Assembly: GCF_031755915.1 (NCBI RefSeq)
Contig: NC_083390.1
Span: 23,989,001 to 24,053,000 of the forward strand
From: Ziziphus jujuba
Taxonomy: Eukaryota > Streptophyta > Magnoliopsida > Rosales > Rhamnaceae
Direction: 5' to 3'
Length of the DNA: 64,000 nt
Positions 26,260 through 39,100 of the stretch are shown here, in pieces. The notes beneath the pieces are model-generated. The model did no database searches. It saw nothing but the letters and a program-made list of their open reading frames with translations, and was not told the DNA's origin. Made by a program: the position numbers and the translations under genes. Position 1 is the stretch's first letter, and every line of letters begins with the position of its first letter.

Positions 26260-29200
26260 ATGGATTATGAAAGGATCCAGAAGCCTCAGGTTTCTTTTTC
26301 TTTCTCTTCTCACTTTTTCTTTGTGCACTTTCTCCTGTCCCAATGTTGGAAATATATACGAGCATAAAAAAAGTTCATTTATTTTTTTTTATTTATTTTT
26401 TTTTCATTTATTTATTTTTTGTTCCGGTCTCTTTTGCTTGGCTACACTTTGATCTGTCAAGTTGAAACCCAGTTTCCCATTTGGGAAAAGTTTTCTGGGA
26501 TTTCTAGTGAAAAACCCGGGAGAGCTATTCATATGGGTTTCCTGTTTTGTTGAATGGTTTGTGTGAATTTTTTTTTCTTGGGAACTTTGAATGTGTGCAG
26601 GGTGGTGGATTTTCGCCTGGGAAGTTGAGGAGCATGCTATTGGGAGTGGAGAAGCAGAGAAAGGAAGAGCAAGGCCTTGAATCTACTTTTACATTGAGAT
26701 CTCAACCTTTTGACGTTAATGATAATGGTTAGCTTTTCTTTTAATTTTTCTTATTTTTAAAATGTTTCTTTGTCTGCTGGGAAGGTTAGCCTTGGATTAC
26801 TTATAAGTATCCAAAAAGTAGTAGAACTAGAGATTTTGAATCTTCGATTCTTATAACATATTGCGGAAAGTTAGCATATGGGTCAACTGCCATCCCAATC
26901 TAAGGGGAGAATGGTAACATTTTTAATCTCAATTTCTTTTGATTTACCTTAAGCTTTCTCAGAAACCAAACGGAGGGAGTGGTTCTATTTGATGCGCAAG
27001 TAGTAGTACACCGGTGAGGATATGTAGTGTTAATTGGATTCCCAAGGATGCCTTTTTGGGCATGAAATTTCATCAGTCTTTCTAAAAATTACTTTTAATT
27101 TGAATCACACAAAGGCCCTTTTTTTCTTCCCCCGGAATTTTCACCAATGAAACGTTGAATTTGAGCATTCATATGTTGTTTGATTGGTAGTAAACTTTAT
27201 TGTGCAGGTGGTAGTGGTTCTGATAGCTGCAAAGATGTAGATGTTGTGAGTGTCCTTCCTGAATGTTCGACTTCCTCTGCGCCTAACTTGTTAGGGTCAG
27301 AGATGGTTGGTGATCATGTATTGAAGGATAACTCATATGTTAATTCCAGAATTAGGAATCAAGAAGACCCTTCTTTAGATTATGATAGTGGGCATGATGG
27401 GATGAGTGTGTCCTCATCAATCTTTGAATTTCAAAAGGCTGAGAGGGCTGCACAAAGACTGCCCCTGGCGCCATTCTCGAAACCAGTGAGATCCAAATGG
27501 GATGATGCCCAGAAGTGGATACAAAGTCCAACTTCTAATCGACCAAAGACAGGGCAGACTCATGGGCAGAATGGGCTAGGAGTTGGTTCAAGAAAGGGGG
27601 CAAATCCTGGTTATGGAAGTCGGCAACCATCGACGAAGGTGGTTGTTGAAGTTCCTGATAAAAATGTAGTTGCTTTTGAAGAACCAGATACAAAACGAAT
27701 GGATACAAATCAAGCTAAAATGGAAAGTTGGGGGCAGAAGGTTGTTAATTGGGAGACCAACTCATATCCTACTGCAGATTCATATGGAAAGCCTGTGCTT
27801 ATGATTGAGAACTCTGTAGGAGAATCAGCAAGTAAGAATCAAGTTGCTTTTGTTTTCGGTTTGTTTTGTTTTTTGTTCTACTTGAAATAAGTTATATGAT
27901 CTGCAGTTCACACTAGTCATATGCTTTCTCTCATCTATGTTCTAAACTATTATGTAATAGTTTTACTAGGCTTTGCCATTTTAAAATGCAAGTGTCCTTT
28001 TTGTAGAATGTTGGGTATGAACTTGGATGAAAAGTGAATTCTCTTCTGCGATGATTTGTTTATGATGACACTTTTAGCTTGGATGAAAGGTTTTGCCATG
28101 TATTACAACAAAAGTAAATGAAAAACGACATATTAGTGAAGAAGAAGAAGAAATAATACCAAGCAAATTATGCTTTTGCGATGGAAGTTGTGGGATACCA
28201 TTCTTGAGCCAAAGTACGATGTCAAGAAATAAATATTTGGTTGCAGCAAATTAAGTTGCAAGTTTTATATAATGAAATATATGATTTAATTTTCAACTTA
28301 CAATTTGTACAAATTGCATGTGGTTTTGCAGTTAATCTCAGCCGTCATGATTCATCTGTAGCCATCCACAGTGCGATGACATTCATTCCTCCACCTTCAA
28401 CAGCTAGGTCAGTATCAATGAGAGATATGGGTACAGAAATGACACCTATTGCTAGCCAAGAGCCTTCCAGGACTGGAACTCCTGTGAGGGCAACAACGCC
28501 AATCCGTAGCCCAAATGGTTCAAGGCCATCAACTCCTGGCAGAACTGCACCAGAATCCTCTCGTGCGGATCCAACTACTGACAACTTAAATCCTAACAAT
28601 CAGTTGTCGGAAAAGGAGCTACAAGTGAAAACCAGGAGGGAAATAATGGCTCTGGGAACACAGCTTGGTAAAATGAACATTGCTGCCTGGGCTAGCAAGG
28701 AGGAAGAAGATAAGGATGCGTCTGCATCATTGAAAAATGTAGCAGCAGAACAACAAGCTAAAAGTGTCATCGAGACACGTGCAGCAGCATGGGAAGAGGC
28801 AGAGAAAGCCAAGTACATGGCCAGGTTGATTCACTCCCATTAAATTTTCTTTATGTTTTTCCCTCTACCCTTCCCATTTACCTGTTCCAATTAGGTACTA
28901 GGCTACTAGTTAGTTCTGACGGATGGAATCTCAAAGCTACTAGTTAGTTCTGATGGATGGCCCATGTGATGAGACAGTATATGTAGGTTTAATTCGTTTT
29001 CATTCATGGTTTCATATAAATGAACCAACCTGTTTGTTACAAGGTTTACACAAGTACATAACAAAAGAACATTTTAAGACTTTTGCTATCTTAAATGCTG
29101 TCCTCTCATTTTTGTGGCCTGAAATGACTTTGATTGTCTAGGTTCAAACGTGAAGAGATGAAAATTCAAGCATGGGAGAATCATCAGAAAGCTAAGACAG

Positions 29201-29764
29201 AAGCTGAAATGAGGAAAATTGAGGTAAATCATAGAATCTTATAAAAATTATTTTGCAATATCAATCTTTTTGTAATTTTTATTTAATATGTTTCATTTTT
29301 AGCTTTTGACAAAAATTTAAAGAGCATTCGAAAAGCAATAACTTTTTTTCTATGCCAACATTATCTTTCCAAGCATATTGTCAAACTTTGTCAACACCTG
29401 ATATGAATCAAACATTACATTAGAATAATGAATTGATGTTCATTGATCTTCATTTCAATAAATGGTACTTACTAAACGTTCATTGCCAAGCTTGAATTGT
29501 TTGGTTTCTTTAATTCTCATGGAAACTGCATTTGTCGAAACTGGCCATCATGGATTTCAGGTAGAGGTTGAAAGGATGAGGGGGCGGGCACATGATAAGC
29601 TTATGAATAAGCTAGCAGCTGCAAGGCACAAGGCCGAAGAAAAACGAGCAGCTGCCGAAGCCAAGAGAAGCCAGCAAGCTGCAAAAACGGAGCAGCAAGC
29701 TGACTATATTCGGCGAACGGGGCGTATCCCTTCTTCCTTCTACTGCTGGAATTGGTGCTCCTGA
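26260..29764 (+). CDS. Remorin C-domain protein with long disordered N-terminus, complete, 6 exons
   Basis: Exons 26260..26289, 26601..26727, 27208..27831, 28332..28824, 29142..29223 and 29561..29764 join in frame to 519 residues. The ATG opens MDYERIQKPQ, followed by GGGFSPGKLRSMLLGVEKQRKEE, a start seen in long plant remorin-family proteins. The middle is Ser/Pro/Thr-rich with several T-P and S-P sites (for example SRTGTPVRATTPIRSPNGSR), so likely disordered and phosphorylated. The last part (about residues 385-505) is the Remorin_C coiled coil, rich in Ala, Glu and Lys. It keeps the KNVAAEQQAK, AAAWEEAEKAKYMARFKREE and KIQAWE segments and ends in RIPSSFYCWNWCS. Remorins bind the inner face of the plasma membrane in nanodomains and affect symbiosis, virus movement and immunity. 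The C-terminal cysteines could be acylated, as in other remorin anchors; that is inference. Confidence 0.93.
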
Positions 29765-32241
29765 AATCTGCATCCATTTCTGCAGAAATGGTTCAGTTGT
29801 TTCATTGTCTAAATCTTTGGTGGTGGCGCATAATAGCGTTTATACATGACCATCTCCAAATGTCCAGCTTTCTAAAGTCCTTGCCATTTGATGATCTCCA
29901 AATGAAATGGAAGTACTTTCAATACAAGTTTTTGAATGAAAACTACTTTTTAATGTACAGACCCTTTTTTAAAAATTTTATTCTATTGAATTTTTATTTA
30001 TTTATTTATTTTTGGGTTGTTAGGCAATATTCCATCACCCTTGAAAATGAACGCTCCTGAGTTGTGATAGCTTCTATTATTGTCTTTTTATTTAGTACAA
30101 TTTTGAAAATGTTTTTAAAAAAATTATAGCTTTACAGCTTTATCATTGGTTAATCAAAAGGAAAAATAGGAAGCAGTATTTATTTTTCACATGTTTTCTT
30201 CAATTTCCATTTTATTTTTGTTACAATTTTATTTTTTGATAATTTTTTATTAAAATTCATAGTGGAATATGTAAACTACTGGATTTGTTCCTTTCCAATC
30301 GGAAGTTTGAATTTTTTTTTTTCCCTGTTAAGACATTATTATTATTATTATTATTATTATTATGGAGTGGGATTAAGACATTTATAGTAAGATGAATCAA
30401 CTTGTTATATTTTATACCTTATTAATCAAATTATAATTTTTTTTAGTTTTAAAAGTTGGAAAACTTCTTTTGATGGCATTTGGTGTGAATTGCCCACTTT
30501 GGTCATATATCATTGTTTATTTCCATCATTCCTGGATTCATTCCCATTTTAAAATAAAAGATTTAGCATAATTTTAAAAAATATATATATATTATTTTAA
30601 AAATAATTAAAAAAAAAAACAGAGAGAAAAAATGTTGCAAAGATATTATTTTCGATTGAAAATGCTTGGAGGGAAGTTATAATCAAACCGCATTTTAGTT
30701 GCCTTTAATTGGAAGCAAACCGGTTACCTTCCTAATTAAGATTAACACCCAAAAACCGGTTCATTGACGTCATCATCCGGTTCAAGTTTAAAAGACTTTG
30801 GGAGTCGCTGGTTTTGGACAAAACCAAGGTGCTGATAGAAAGAAGACCACTATCGCGCCCACACTTTTCGGTGGGAAATTAAATTTTCATTTTTATTATT
30901 TTCCAAAAATGTTTTTCTGACAAATTATTTATTTATTTATTTATTTTTTAGGGATTATTTTAAAACGGACTCAAAATAAGTCCACTGAGTAGGGTTTATT
31001 CCTGTCTGGAAGTTGGAATAATACTCTGTCTCTTCCAAAATTTGTTTATTGTTTTTTTTTTTTTTTTTTGTTTTGAAAAATCTTTTTTTTCTTTGTTTTC
31101 AATTTCATTTGCGAGCCCGAGTCTGCGATCGTTTTGTTGGGTAATTTGGTAAGTTGGATTTTATTATTATTTTTTTTTGGGTAAAGTTTTTATTTTGAAA
31201 ATTGGGTTTATTTTGATTTTATCAAATTTGATTTGCGTCTGTTGATTTGCATGACAAATTATGGAATAATTCTGTTCGATGATCTGCTTATCTTTGGTTT
31301 TGCTTCAAATTTAGGGTTTACATGAAATTGCATTGTCTTTGCTGATTAAGATTCTAATGAGAAAATGTAAGCGAAATTTGTTTAAATTGAGGTTTGATAG
31401 GACAGCCGATTTTCCATCAATAGGTTGGATTTTTTTGTTTTTGTTATGTACGATTTGGTTTTGATGACTAGCAATTAGGAATATGATTGATCAAGCTCTC
31501 ATTTTTTGAGAAGAGGACTCGAATTTCTGGTTCTTCGATAGGGCATTGACCCATGATAGTTGAATTTAATTATGCTCAGATTTGTAGTTTTTATTTTGGG
31601 TTTTGAAGGAAATTCTGATTCTAATTTGGCGTATGGATTTTTTTCTTTTTTGGATAGGATTTTTCTTTTATTATTATTATTATTTTTTAATTCAGCATCT
31701 TTTGCAGATCGTTGGGATGGGGATATTAGAAATTTGAATTATAAACTCCTATTTGACTTTAGTTACTTTAACGGGGGTATTTGTCATTCTAGCTGCCATG
31801 AATTCTATACATCGTTAGTGTGGTCTTCTTTTATGGGAAAGCTATGCCCTTCGGACTTGCTGATTTTCTTTCAGTTTGTTGTTAGTTTTTGGTAAAAATA
31901 ACAAAATTATTGATTTTTCATTGCCATGTTCATGTGATGATGTTGTTATTGAATATAATTTTAACTGAGTTCCTTGCATTTGAAAATCTGACTCAGGACT
32001 CGGGCAAAGTTGGTCCTAGATCACACATCCATCAAGGAATGCCAACTTATTATTGTTTCACCTTGTATGGTTTGTGTGAGTAACTAACATTGTTTCTTGC
32101 CCATAGAAATATTTGAGAATTGACTCTTGATGGTTTGAAGGAGATCATTATCCAATTGTGTGTCTGAGATTACCTGCTGTGGACACCCAATTTCTAAAGC
32201 TGAAGTTTGAATTTTTTGGGGTGATATTTGTACCATTGAGG
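29765..32241. other. Region between remorin and ZIP, with probable ZIP 5' UTR intron
   Basis: From 29765 the remorin 3' UTR passes into AT-rich DNA with an ATT microsatellite (30334-30363). A strong donor consensus (G|GTAAGT) occurs at 31148/31149 after a GC-richer stretch (about 31100-31148), about 1.1 kb before the ZIP start codon. The likely reading is a 5' UTR exon of the ZIP gene followed by a long leader intron. The matching acceptor could not be fixed. Confidence 0.45.
30334..30363. repeat. (ATT)n microsatellite
   Basis: About ten uninterrupted ATT units in the spacer downstream of the remorin gene. Confidence 0.85.
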
Positions 32242-35012
32242 ATGTGGCTGAGATTTAAACAAGTCTTGTTATTTTCGTTGTTCTTTATAATATTCTTCGG
32301 TACTGCCACAGCAGAGTCTGAAGGTGAAATTTCACATAAGTTGATAGCTGCTCCTCACAAAAACATAAGAACCAATGTTATAGATGGCACGGGAACAGAG
32401 AAAGTTTTCAACTTTGACGGTACTGAAGATGGAATGGGCGAGAAGAAAAGTGGGAATAGCAAAGTTTCAGTGTCAACAGTTGCACTATTCACATTGGCAA
32501 TGGCTGCTGCCACTGGTTTAGGTGCAGTCCCATTCTTCTTTGTAGAGCTTGATCCACAGTGGGCTGGATTATGCAATGGAATGGCTGCTGGTGTGATGTT
32601 GGCTGCAAGCTTTGACCTCGTACAGGAAGGGCAAGGTCATGGGATAGGTCATAGTGCTGGGAATTGGGTTGTGATTGGGATTTTAGCTGGTGGAGTTTTT
32701 ATTTGGCTATGTAAGAAGGTGATGCCATTTCTTTTATTTTCTTCTATCAATGCATGCATTGAGCTTCTCAGTTTCTCATTTTGGTTTCTATGATCTTGTA
32801 GAGATATGTCTTTGTCCTGTTTCCCAGTGTAACATGCTTGTTAAACTTCTGATTAATACTGTAATCTAAGCATAAAGAATATAGGCTCAGTAGCAGCAGA
32901 TATTGCATATTGAGAAATCTGAACATGGACATGTTTTAGTCAAGCAATGCGTATTAACAAAGAAAGCTTTTTCAGTTGTTATGTTTATGTCGTTGTTGTT
33001 CAGTCCATGCTGCTTAGGTTTTATCAAACTCTTTATATTTCATTGCATAATCATTTTTTTCCTTCCTTTTTTGGCTTCAGTTTCTTGAACAATATGGGGA
33101 AGTTAGCATGTTGGATATAAAAGGTGCTGATGCAGCAAAGGTTGTTCTTGTAATTGGAATTATGACCCTCCATTCATTTGGGGAGGGATCTGGTGTTGGA
33201 GTATCATTTGCTGGCACCAAGGGTTTCTCTCAAGGTCTTCTGGTTACTCTAGCTATAGCTGTGCACAACATACCAGAAGGACTAGCTGTGAGCATGGTGC
33301 TTGCATCCAGGGGTGTTTCTCCTCAGAATGCAATGCTATGGAGTGTAATTACATCCTTGCCTCAGGTATTATATTGTTATGTTTTTATTATGCAGTAGAG
33401 GCATGCCCAATTTAATGCAGACCTGTAATTTGTTCTATGATAAAAACATATAAATTGTCACTTTTAGCTTTTAAGGAATGCCTATTTATCTGTTTTAATA
33501 TGAACCTTTAACAATCTTGTGTGTGTACTGGTCGATCGTTAACATGTTCTTCATCTTGTCTTAGAAATTGACTCTTATTGACCAGTTTTATTAGTAGATT
33601 ACCCACGAGACTTATTTGTTGTCATTGTAGCCCATTGTAGCAGTCCCTTCATTCATATGTGCTGATGCATTCAACAAGTTCCTTCCTTTCTGTACTGGCT
33701 TTGCTGCTGGATGTATGATCTGGATGGTTGTTGCTGAGGTACTTCCCGATGCATTCAAGGTAATATATTATATACCTCTTCGGATTGGTTGTATGGAATT
33801 ACAGATACATGCTCCCTTCTCCCTTCAAGTTCCCTCTCTCTAGTTACACACAAAGGGAATGAAGTTTCAAAAGGGACAAAAAAAAAGGAAAAAAAAAAAA
33901 AGTTGTCTTGATCTTCGAAAGTTTTTTGGGACATGAGTTCGTATTTGTTCAAGCCTCGTACCCTTTAGTTCCCATTTCTAGACATATAATTTCAGTTTCT
34001 TGTTTTTGAGTTGTAGGAAGCCTCTCCATCACAGGTTGCATCAGCAGCTACTCTTTCTGTTGCATTTATGGAAGCTCTTAGCACACTGCTTCAGAATTTC
34101 ACCCATGACTACAAGTGCGTATTTTGGAATTTTATGTCAAGGAGAATGCAATTTCACCTAGGATCCTGTTGACAGATTTTAATTTCTTTTTCTTGCAGTT
34201 CAGAGGATGCTTCTGGCTTCTTTGTTTCACTTCTTTTTGGTCTTGGGCCATTGCTTGGTGGCATTGTTCTTGTCACATTTGCTTTATCTTTCCAGCTTCA
34301 GCATGCTCTCCTCATGGGTTCAGCTTCTGGCATTGCCTTTGTCCTTGGTGCTTGGCGACCGCTGCAGCTACTTTTTCAATCAAAGATGGGGTTTCTTCCT
34401 CTTACGTTTTTGCTTGCATCTGGAGCTGCTTTTGTCCATTTTTTGAGTTCTAGTGTTTTGAATATTGCTGGACGTAAAAGAACTTCAGCGAATAACTTAC
34501 CAACAGTAACTGGCTTCCCAATCAGTATTCACACCTTACAGGCATTCATATCATGTGGAGCAGTTGCCTTACATGCTTTGGCCGAAGGGCTTGCACTAGG
34601 AGTGGCTGCACCAAAAGCTTATGGACTAGGACGTCACATGGTGCTTCCTGTATCCCTACACGGGCTCCCTCGGGGTGCTGCTGTTGCTAGCTGCATATTT
34701 GGGGCTGCTGACAGCTGGCATGGGGCCCTTGCGGCTGCTTCCCTAATTGGATTCATGGGTCCAATATCTGCTATTGGAGCCATACTTGCAGGAATTGACT
34801 ATAGCGGTCTGGACCATGTGATGATTTTTGCTTGTGGGGGACTACTACCAAGCTTTGGAAGAATAATCAAGAGAGCAGCAAGGTTGGATACTCGAAAAAG
34901 CAGTTGTGGCCTTGTGATGGGCATGGGTTTTGCCATTTTGTGTTTAACGTGCACCAAGTTGGTTTGTTTGCACACCCCTTATTGCAATTCTGCACCAGAG
35001 GCTGTGAGATAG
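32242..35012 (+). CDS. ZIP-family divalent-metal transporter (At3g08650 type), complete, 5 exons
   Basis: Exons 32242..32718, 33081..33365, 33631..33759, 34017..34114 and 34199..35012 join in frame to 600 residues, similar to the putative Arabidopsis zinc transporter At3g08650. I chose the ATG at 32242 because a clean signal peptide follows (hydrophobic LLFSLFFIIFFGTATA ending near residue 24). A hydrophilic lumenal stretch and many membrane segments come next. ZIP proteins bring Zn, Fe or Mn into the cytosol. The metal-binding signature HNIPEG is at residues 221-226. An HSFGEG motif lies 31 residues before it (H190). The C-terminal half repeats the pattern as HALAEG (H455) and HGLPRG (H484), 29 residues apart. 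This looks like an internal duplication whose second copy has weakened ligands. Substrate and membrane are not decided by the sequence. Confidence 0.94.
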
Positions 35013-35655
35013 CATACTTGTGGTTTAGCCTGTGTTTTGCAGTGTATTTATTTAGATGAGCTTGTACATGTTATTGGGTTTAACAATTGGCACATCCATC
35101 TTCATTAAGTTTGGAACTTGTGTTACACAGCATGCTCATGAAAGAAAATTTGTAAAGGAGGAAGGAGGTAGTATGAAGAAGAGGCCGGCCTGGAAGAACC
35201 CCAAGTTTATGGAGAGAATGACTTTATTGGTATACACATTTGATAGTATCATAATGCTTCATTTCTGTGACGAAAGGTAGAGCATCGTGCTCTTCCTCCT
35301 AACTTGTAACTTTTAGGGCTTTTCTGTTTGAGACAGCTTCTACATTAAAGAATTAATGATGCTAGAAGAAAGACCTATCTTATTTTATTATGTGTTTGGA
35401 TTCATATATTATATGGTTTCCTTGGTTTACACTTGCTTGTAATCCGTATTGATAAATGTTAAAGCTTCTGACAATTGATCCTGATCTGAACGTAATCAAG
35501 CATCTAACTAGTTTTTGGCTACTTTCAAACTCAAAAACTAGGAACCAAGAAATGGTTGATCATATGAGAATAAAAAAATTTGACATTATAAACTTAGTCC
35601 CTCAAGAAAGGGCAGCACTAAATAAAAGTCGAACACTTCAAATGTCATGTAGTTA

Positions 35656-35688
<33 letters not shown>

Positions 35689-36167
35689 CAAGATTTATAG
35701 ACGTAAAAAACAAGGGTGTAAATTCTGGGGAAGAAGGAAGAAATCCCAGTTCATTAACAAAACAAAAGCTAACAAACATGCAGAAAGAAAAGTAAGCATC
35801 TAACTAGTTTTTGGCTACTTTCGAACTCAAAAACTTGGAAACAAGAAATGGTTGATCATATGAGAATAACAAAATTTGACATTATAAACTTAATCCCTCA
35901 ACAGAGAGCGCACTAAAGCCAAACACTTTAAATATCATGTAGTTTATATATATATATATATATTTGTTCAAGATTTATAGACAGAAAAACAAGGGTGTAA
36001 ATTCTGGGGAAGATGGAGGAAGAAATCCCAGTTCATTCACAAAACAAAAGCTAACAAACAAGCAGAACAAAACCAAGTACGAAGAAGAGAATAAATTATC
36101 TGCAATTAACTCCATGATCAAATCGACTTAATCATATTTCAATTTGGGAGATCTGAGAAATCTTGTT
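35013..36167. other. Spacer between ZIP and the first CNL pseudogene
   Basis: Convergent spacer. The left part is the ZIP 3' UTR; a short frame at 35056-35280 has no family resemblance. The right part is a 296-bp tandem duplication running up to the 3' end of the CNL pseudogene. Confidence 0.6.
35498..36083. repeat. Tandem duplication, period 296 bp, each unit with an AT microsatellite
   Basis: Unit 1 runs from 35498 to 35793 and unit 2 from 35794 to about 36083. Both contain AAGCATCTAACTAG, a (TA)n tract (about 35656-35682 and 35945-35962), GTTCAAGATTTATAGAC and AAATCCCAGTTCATT. The copies differ by scattered substitutions and by AT-tract length. A diverged third relative of the first 60 bases lies at 41061-41120, again just 3' of a CNL. 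Confidence 0.85.
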
Positions 36168-39100
36168 TCAGTCTTCCCCTTTGTTCCTCTGACATCTTTC
36201 TCTCAAAGTAAGACATCCATAGATTCTTAAAGAAACAAGATATGTAGGCAGCCCTTGTTCTGGCAACTTCTGTAGTAGAGGACAAGAATAAATGATTAGT
36301 CTTTTGAGAGAAATGAGCAGTTGAAGGCCCTTTATGTCCAAGCTTTTAAGACTTGAAACTCCATCAATAATAAGAGTTGTAAGATTGCTTGGTAGCAAAC
36401 CTTCCTCTGGAAATGATTCCAACCTCTTTCACTTTCATCTCCAATTGTAAAGTGTGTTAGAACTTTGAGTGTTTGCAAATTCCAGTTCATTCTGTTTGTA
36501 ACAAGTTTAGAGCATTTTTGAAGCCTGAGTTTTCCCAAACTAGAAGGTTGATCTCCTTCAGGAAATGACTCTAGTTCTGGACAATTAAAGATTCCCAAGT
36601 AATGCAAAGAAGGTAGGAGATTATGCATTTTCTCAGGAAACTTCTTTAGCATCTCGCAGCTGTGGATCAAGAGATGAGTCAGATTGGAGGCGTGCAATCC
36701 GCCTCGAGGAAATGATATGAACTTGGAGCAGCCACTGATACCCATATATGATAAGGACATTAAGTCCTGGCATGGTTCATTTGATGTTGTGAGAGGTTCT
36801 AGACTTTCTTGCACTTTAATATCAACAATGCTGAGGTTGGGAAAGAAATTTAAGGGAAAGAATTCAAGTGAACCACCACAACTCTTTGATATCTCAACAG
36901 TTTCTCAGAATTCTTGATGCCTAGTTCTGTCAGGGTAGTGGGAAGACATTCTGCAGAATATGTTATTGAGCAACCGTTATTGATATACAGGCTTCAAAGA
37001 CAGCAAGTGTGGCTCTTCTTCAATGCCTCAATCAATGATTTTACACCATCACATCCTCCAATTCCGATTGATTCTATTGTTTGTGGCAGTTCTTGCAGTG
37101 GTAGTTTTTCACACTCTTCTAACTCTAATTTTCTATGCGCTGGAGTCCTTGGGAGTGAAGAAATAAGGTTGTCGCATGCATACATTCTAAGGCTTGTTAA
37201 AGATGGAAGATAGCAATGCAAACCAAGGGTAACTAGCTTACCACAACCAGTTATTTTGAGTCCTTGAAGCTCAGGAAAAACTTCTCCATCCTCAATAACT
37301 TGCATCAGTAACCATTGTTCTCATGCTGACATCGAATGGAAGCATATGACTTCCAATGATGCAAATGACTTTATCACAGAAGAAGTACCATTTCCATAAA
37401 ACTCAGCACCCACAGTTACTATTCCATCAAGTCTTTCAATATTAAGAGTTTGGAGCGAGGGTAGTTGTCCAAGTGGAGGCAAAAAACTGCAACATTTGCA
37501 TCATTAAATGACTGATCACCTAGCCAATTTGGAAATCTTGTACCTCCAAATCCAAAAACCTCAAGCATATTCAAGTTTATATGAGGCAATATCCATCAAG
37601 TACATCTCTGACATGTTTTGAATCATCAGTATCTCCATTCCAAGACACTACCAAAGCTTCAATGTACTTCTTGTCCATCAACTTGGTATCCCATGCATCC
37701 TTGACATTTTCAGTACTCTGTAATTCAAAAGGGAAGTCTTCCTTGAAGATCTGAAAGCTCCCTCAACTCTCCTATCTTGGTCCCATTATCTTTTCCCACT
37801 CTGAAAGTACTCAACGTTTGTAGACTTTTCAATTTACTAATATGCCTCGGCATCTCTACTTTGTTGCTCTCGTTGATGTCAAGATGTTACAAGTTAATGA
37901 TATGATGCAAATCTTAAGGCAGCTGAGTGAGATTGAAACACTTCGATAAATTTAATGTTTGTAAATTATACAATTGCTCACAGATTCGGGCAATCTTATG
38001 ATTGGAGAGCCGGAGACGTTGAGGTAGCGAAGGTGTCTTAGTTCACAAATTGTTTCAGGCAACTGCTTCAAAAATTTACACCTAGACAGCCTTATTACTC
38101 TCAAATACCTCAACTTCAAGATAACACGATTCACTACTTCATTATATAAGAAATCGAATGAAAATGTAGATGTTGGTTAAATTGTGTGCAGATGAGTTGC
38201 TTCAGAAATGGAATCAAATCTGTTATAGGAAACAGGCCATGCAATAGCTAGATGACGCACCTTCTTTGGAACTTCCTCTGAGTTGCCATCCTCTAGTGTA
38301 AAACAATATTCGATAGATGCATATTTTCCTAAGTCATGAACAAGATCATGCATGACAAAGCGAAATTCTTCTGCTCTTGAGCTTTGAGAAAATGATCTAG
38401 ACACCAACTGATTGAAATATTCACGACATATGTCTTCTATTCTCTTATTTCACTTTGATTGCAGCAGAATATTCTCTGCCATCCATAATAAAACTAATTC
38501 CTGCCTTTTAAATTCATAATCCCTGGGGAATATTGAACAAAAAGCAAAGCATCGCTTGAGGTGTGAGGGAAGATAATGGTAACTTAACCTCAAAGCAGGT
38601 AGGGTATTACTTTCATTATAAGTGAAATCCCCAATCTCACTGTCTGAAATTCTTTCCCATTCACGACCATCTAAGTTAGTGCAAAAGGCCTCCAAGTGTT
38701 TTCGCAGCAACATATAAGTGGCAGACCCTTGCACTTCTTGATGATAACTTCTCTACCAATTGTTTCCAAGATGGGATGTGCACTAAAATCTCCATGTTCA
38801 AATGCATGCTTTGCAAATAGCTTCCAGCAATCTTCATCTTTGAAGTGCTCAAGATAATGAGTTGGAACAGTGCGCATGATCAGTGCAACACTTTCATTGT
38901 GTGTTGTTATGAAAATCTTGCTTCCTTGTGCTCCATGTTTAAATGGTTTACTCATCAACGCCCAATTAGCATAATTCTCATTCCACACATCATCTAAAAC
39001 AATCAAGAATTTCTTTCCCTTTAGCTCCTCTTTCAACCTGATTTGAAGCAAATCCAAGTGCATGTTATCATAAGAATGGGAAGTTACCGCATGAAGGAAA

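Noticed and set aside
31560..32083. Two short frames before the ZIP gene
   Set aside because: They lie in the probable 5' UTR intron and show no family resemblance or splice-consistent extension.
32158..32241. Earlier start for the ZIP protein
   Set aside because: The extension starts at a GTG and would mask the clear signal peptide that begins at the ATG at 32242.
35056..35280. Possible 74-codon gene after the ZIP stop
   Set aside because: It overlaps the ZIP 3' UTR, has no recognised family and no intron or promoter signs.
35498..36083. LTR pair or CRISPR-like array at the 296-bp repeats
   Set aside because: Two adjacent units with AT tracts, no internal domain, no TG...CA ends, no spacers; a simple tandem duplication explains it.
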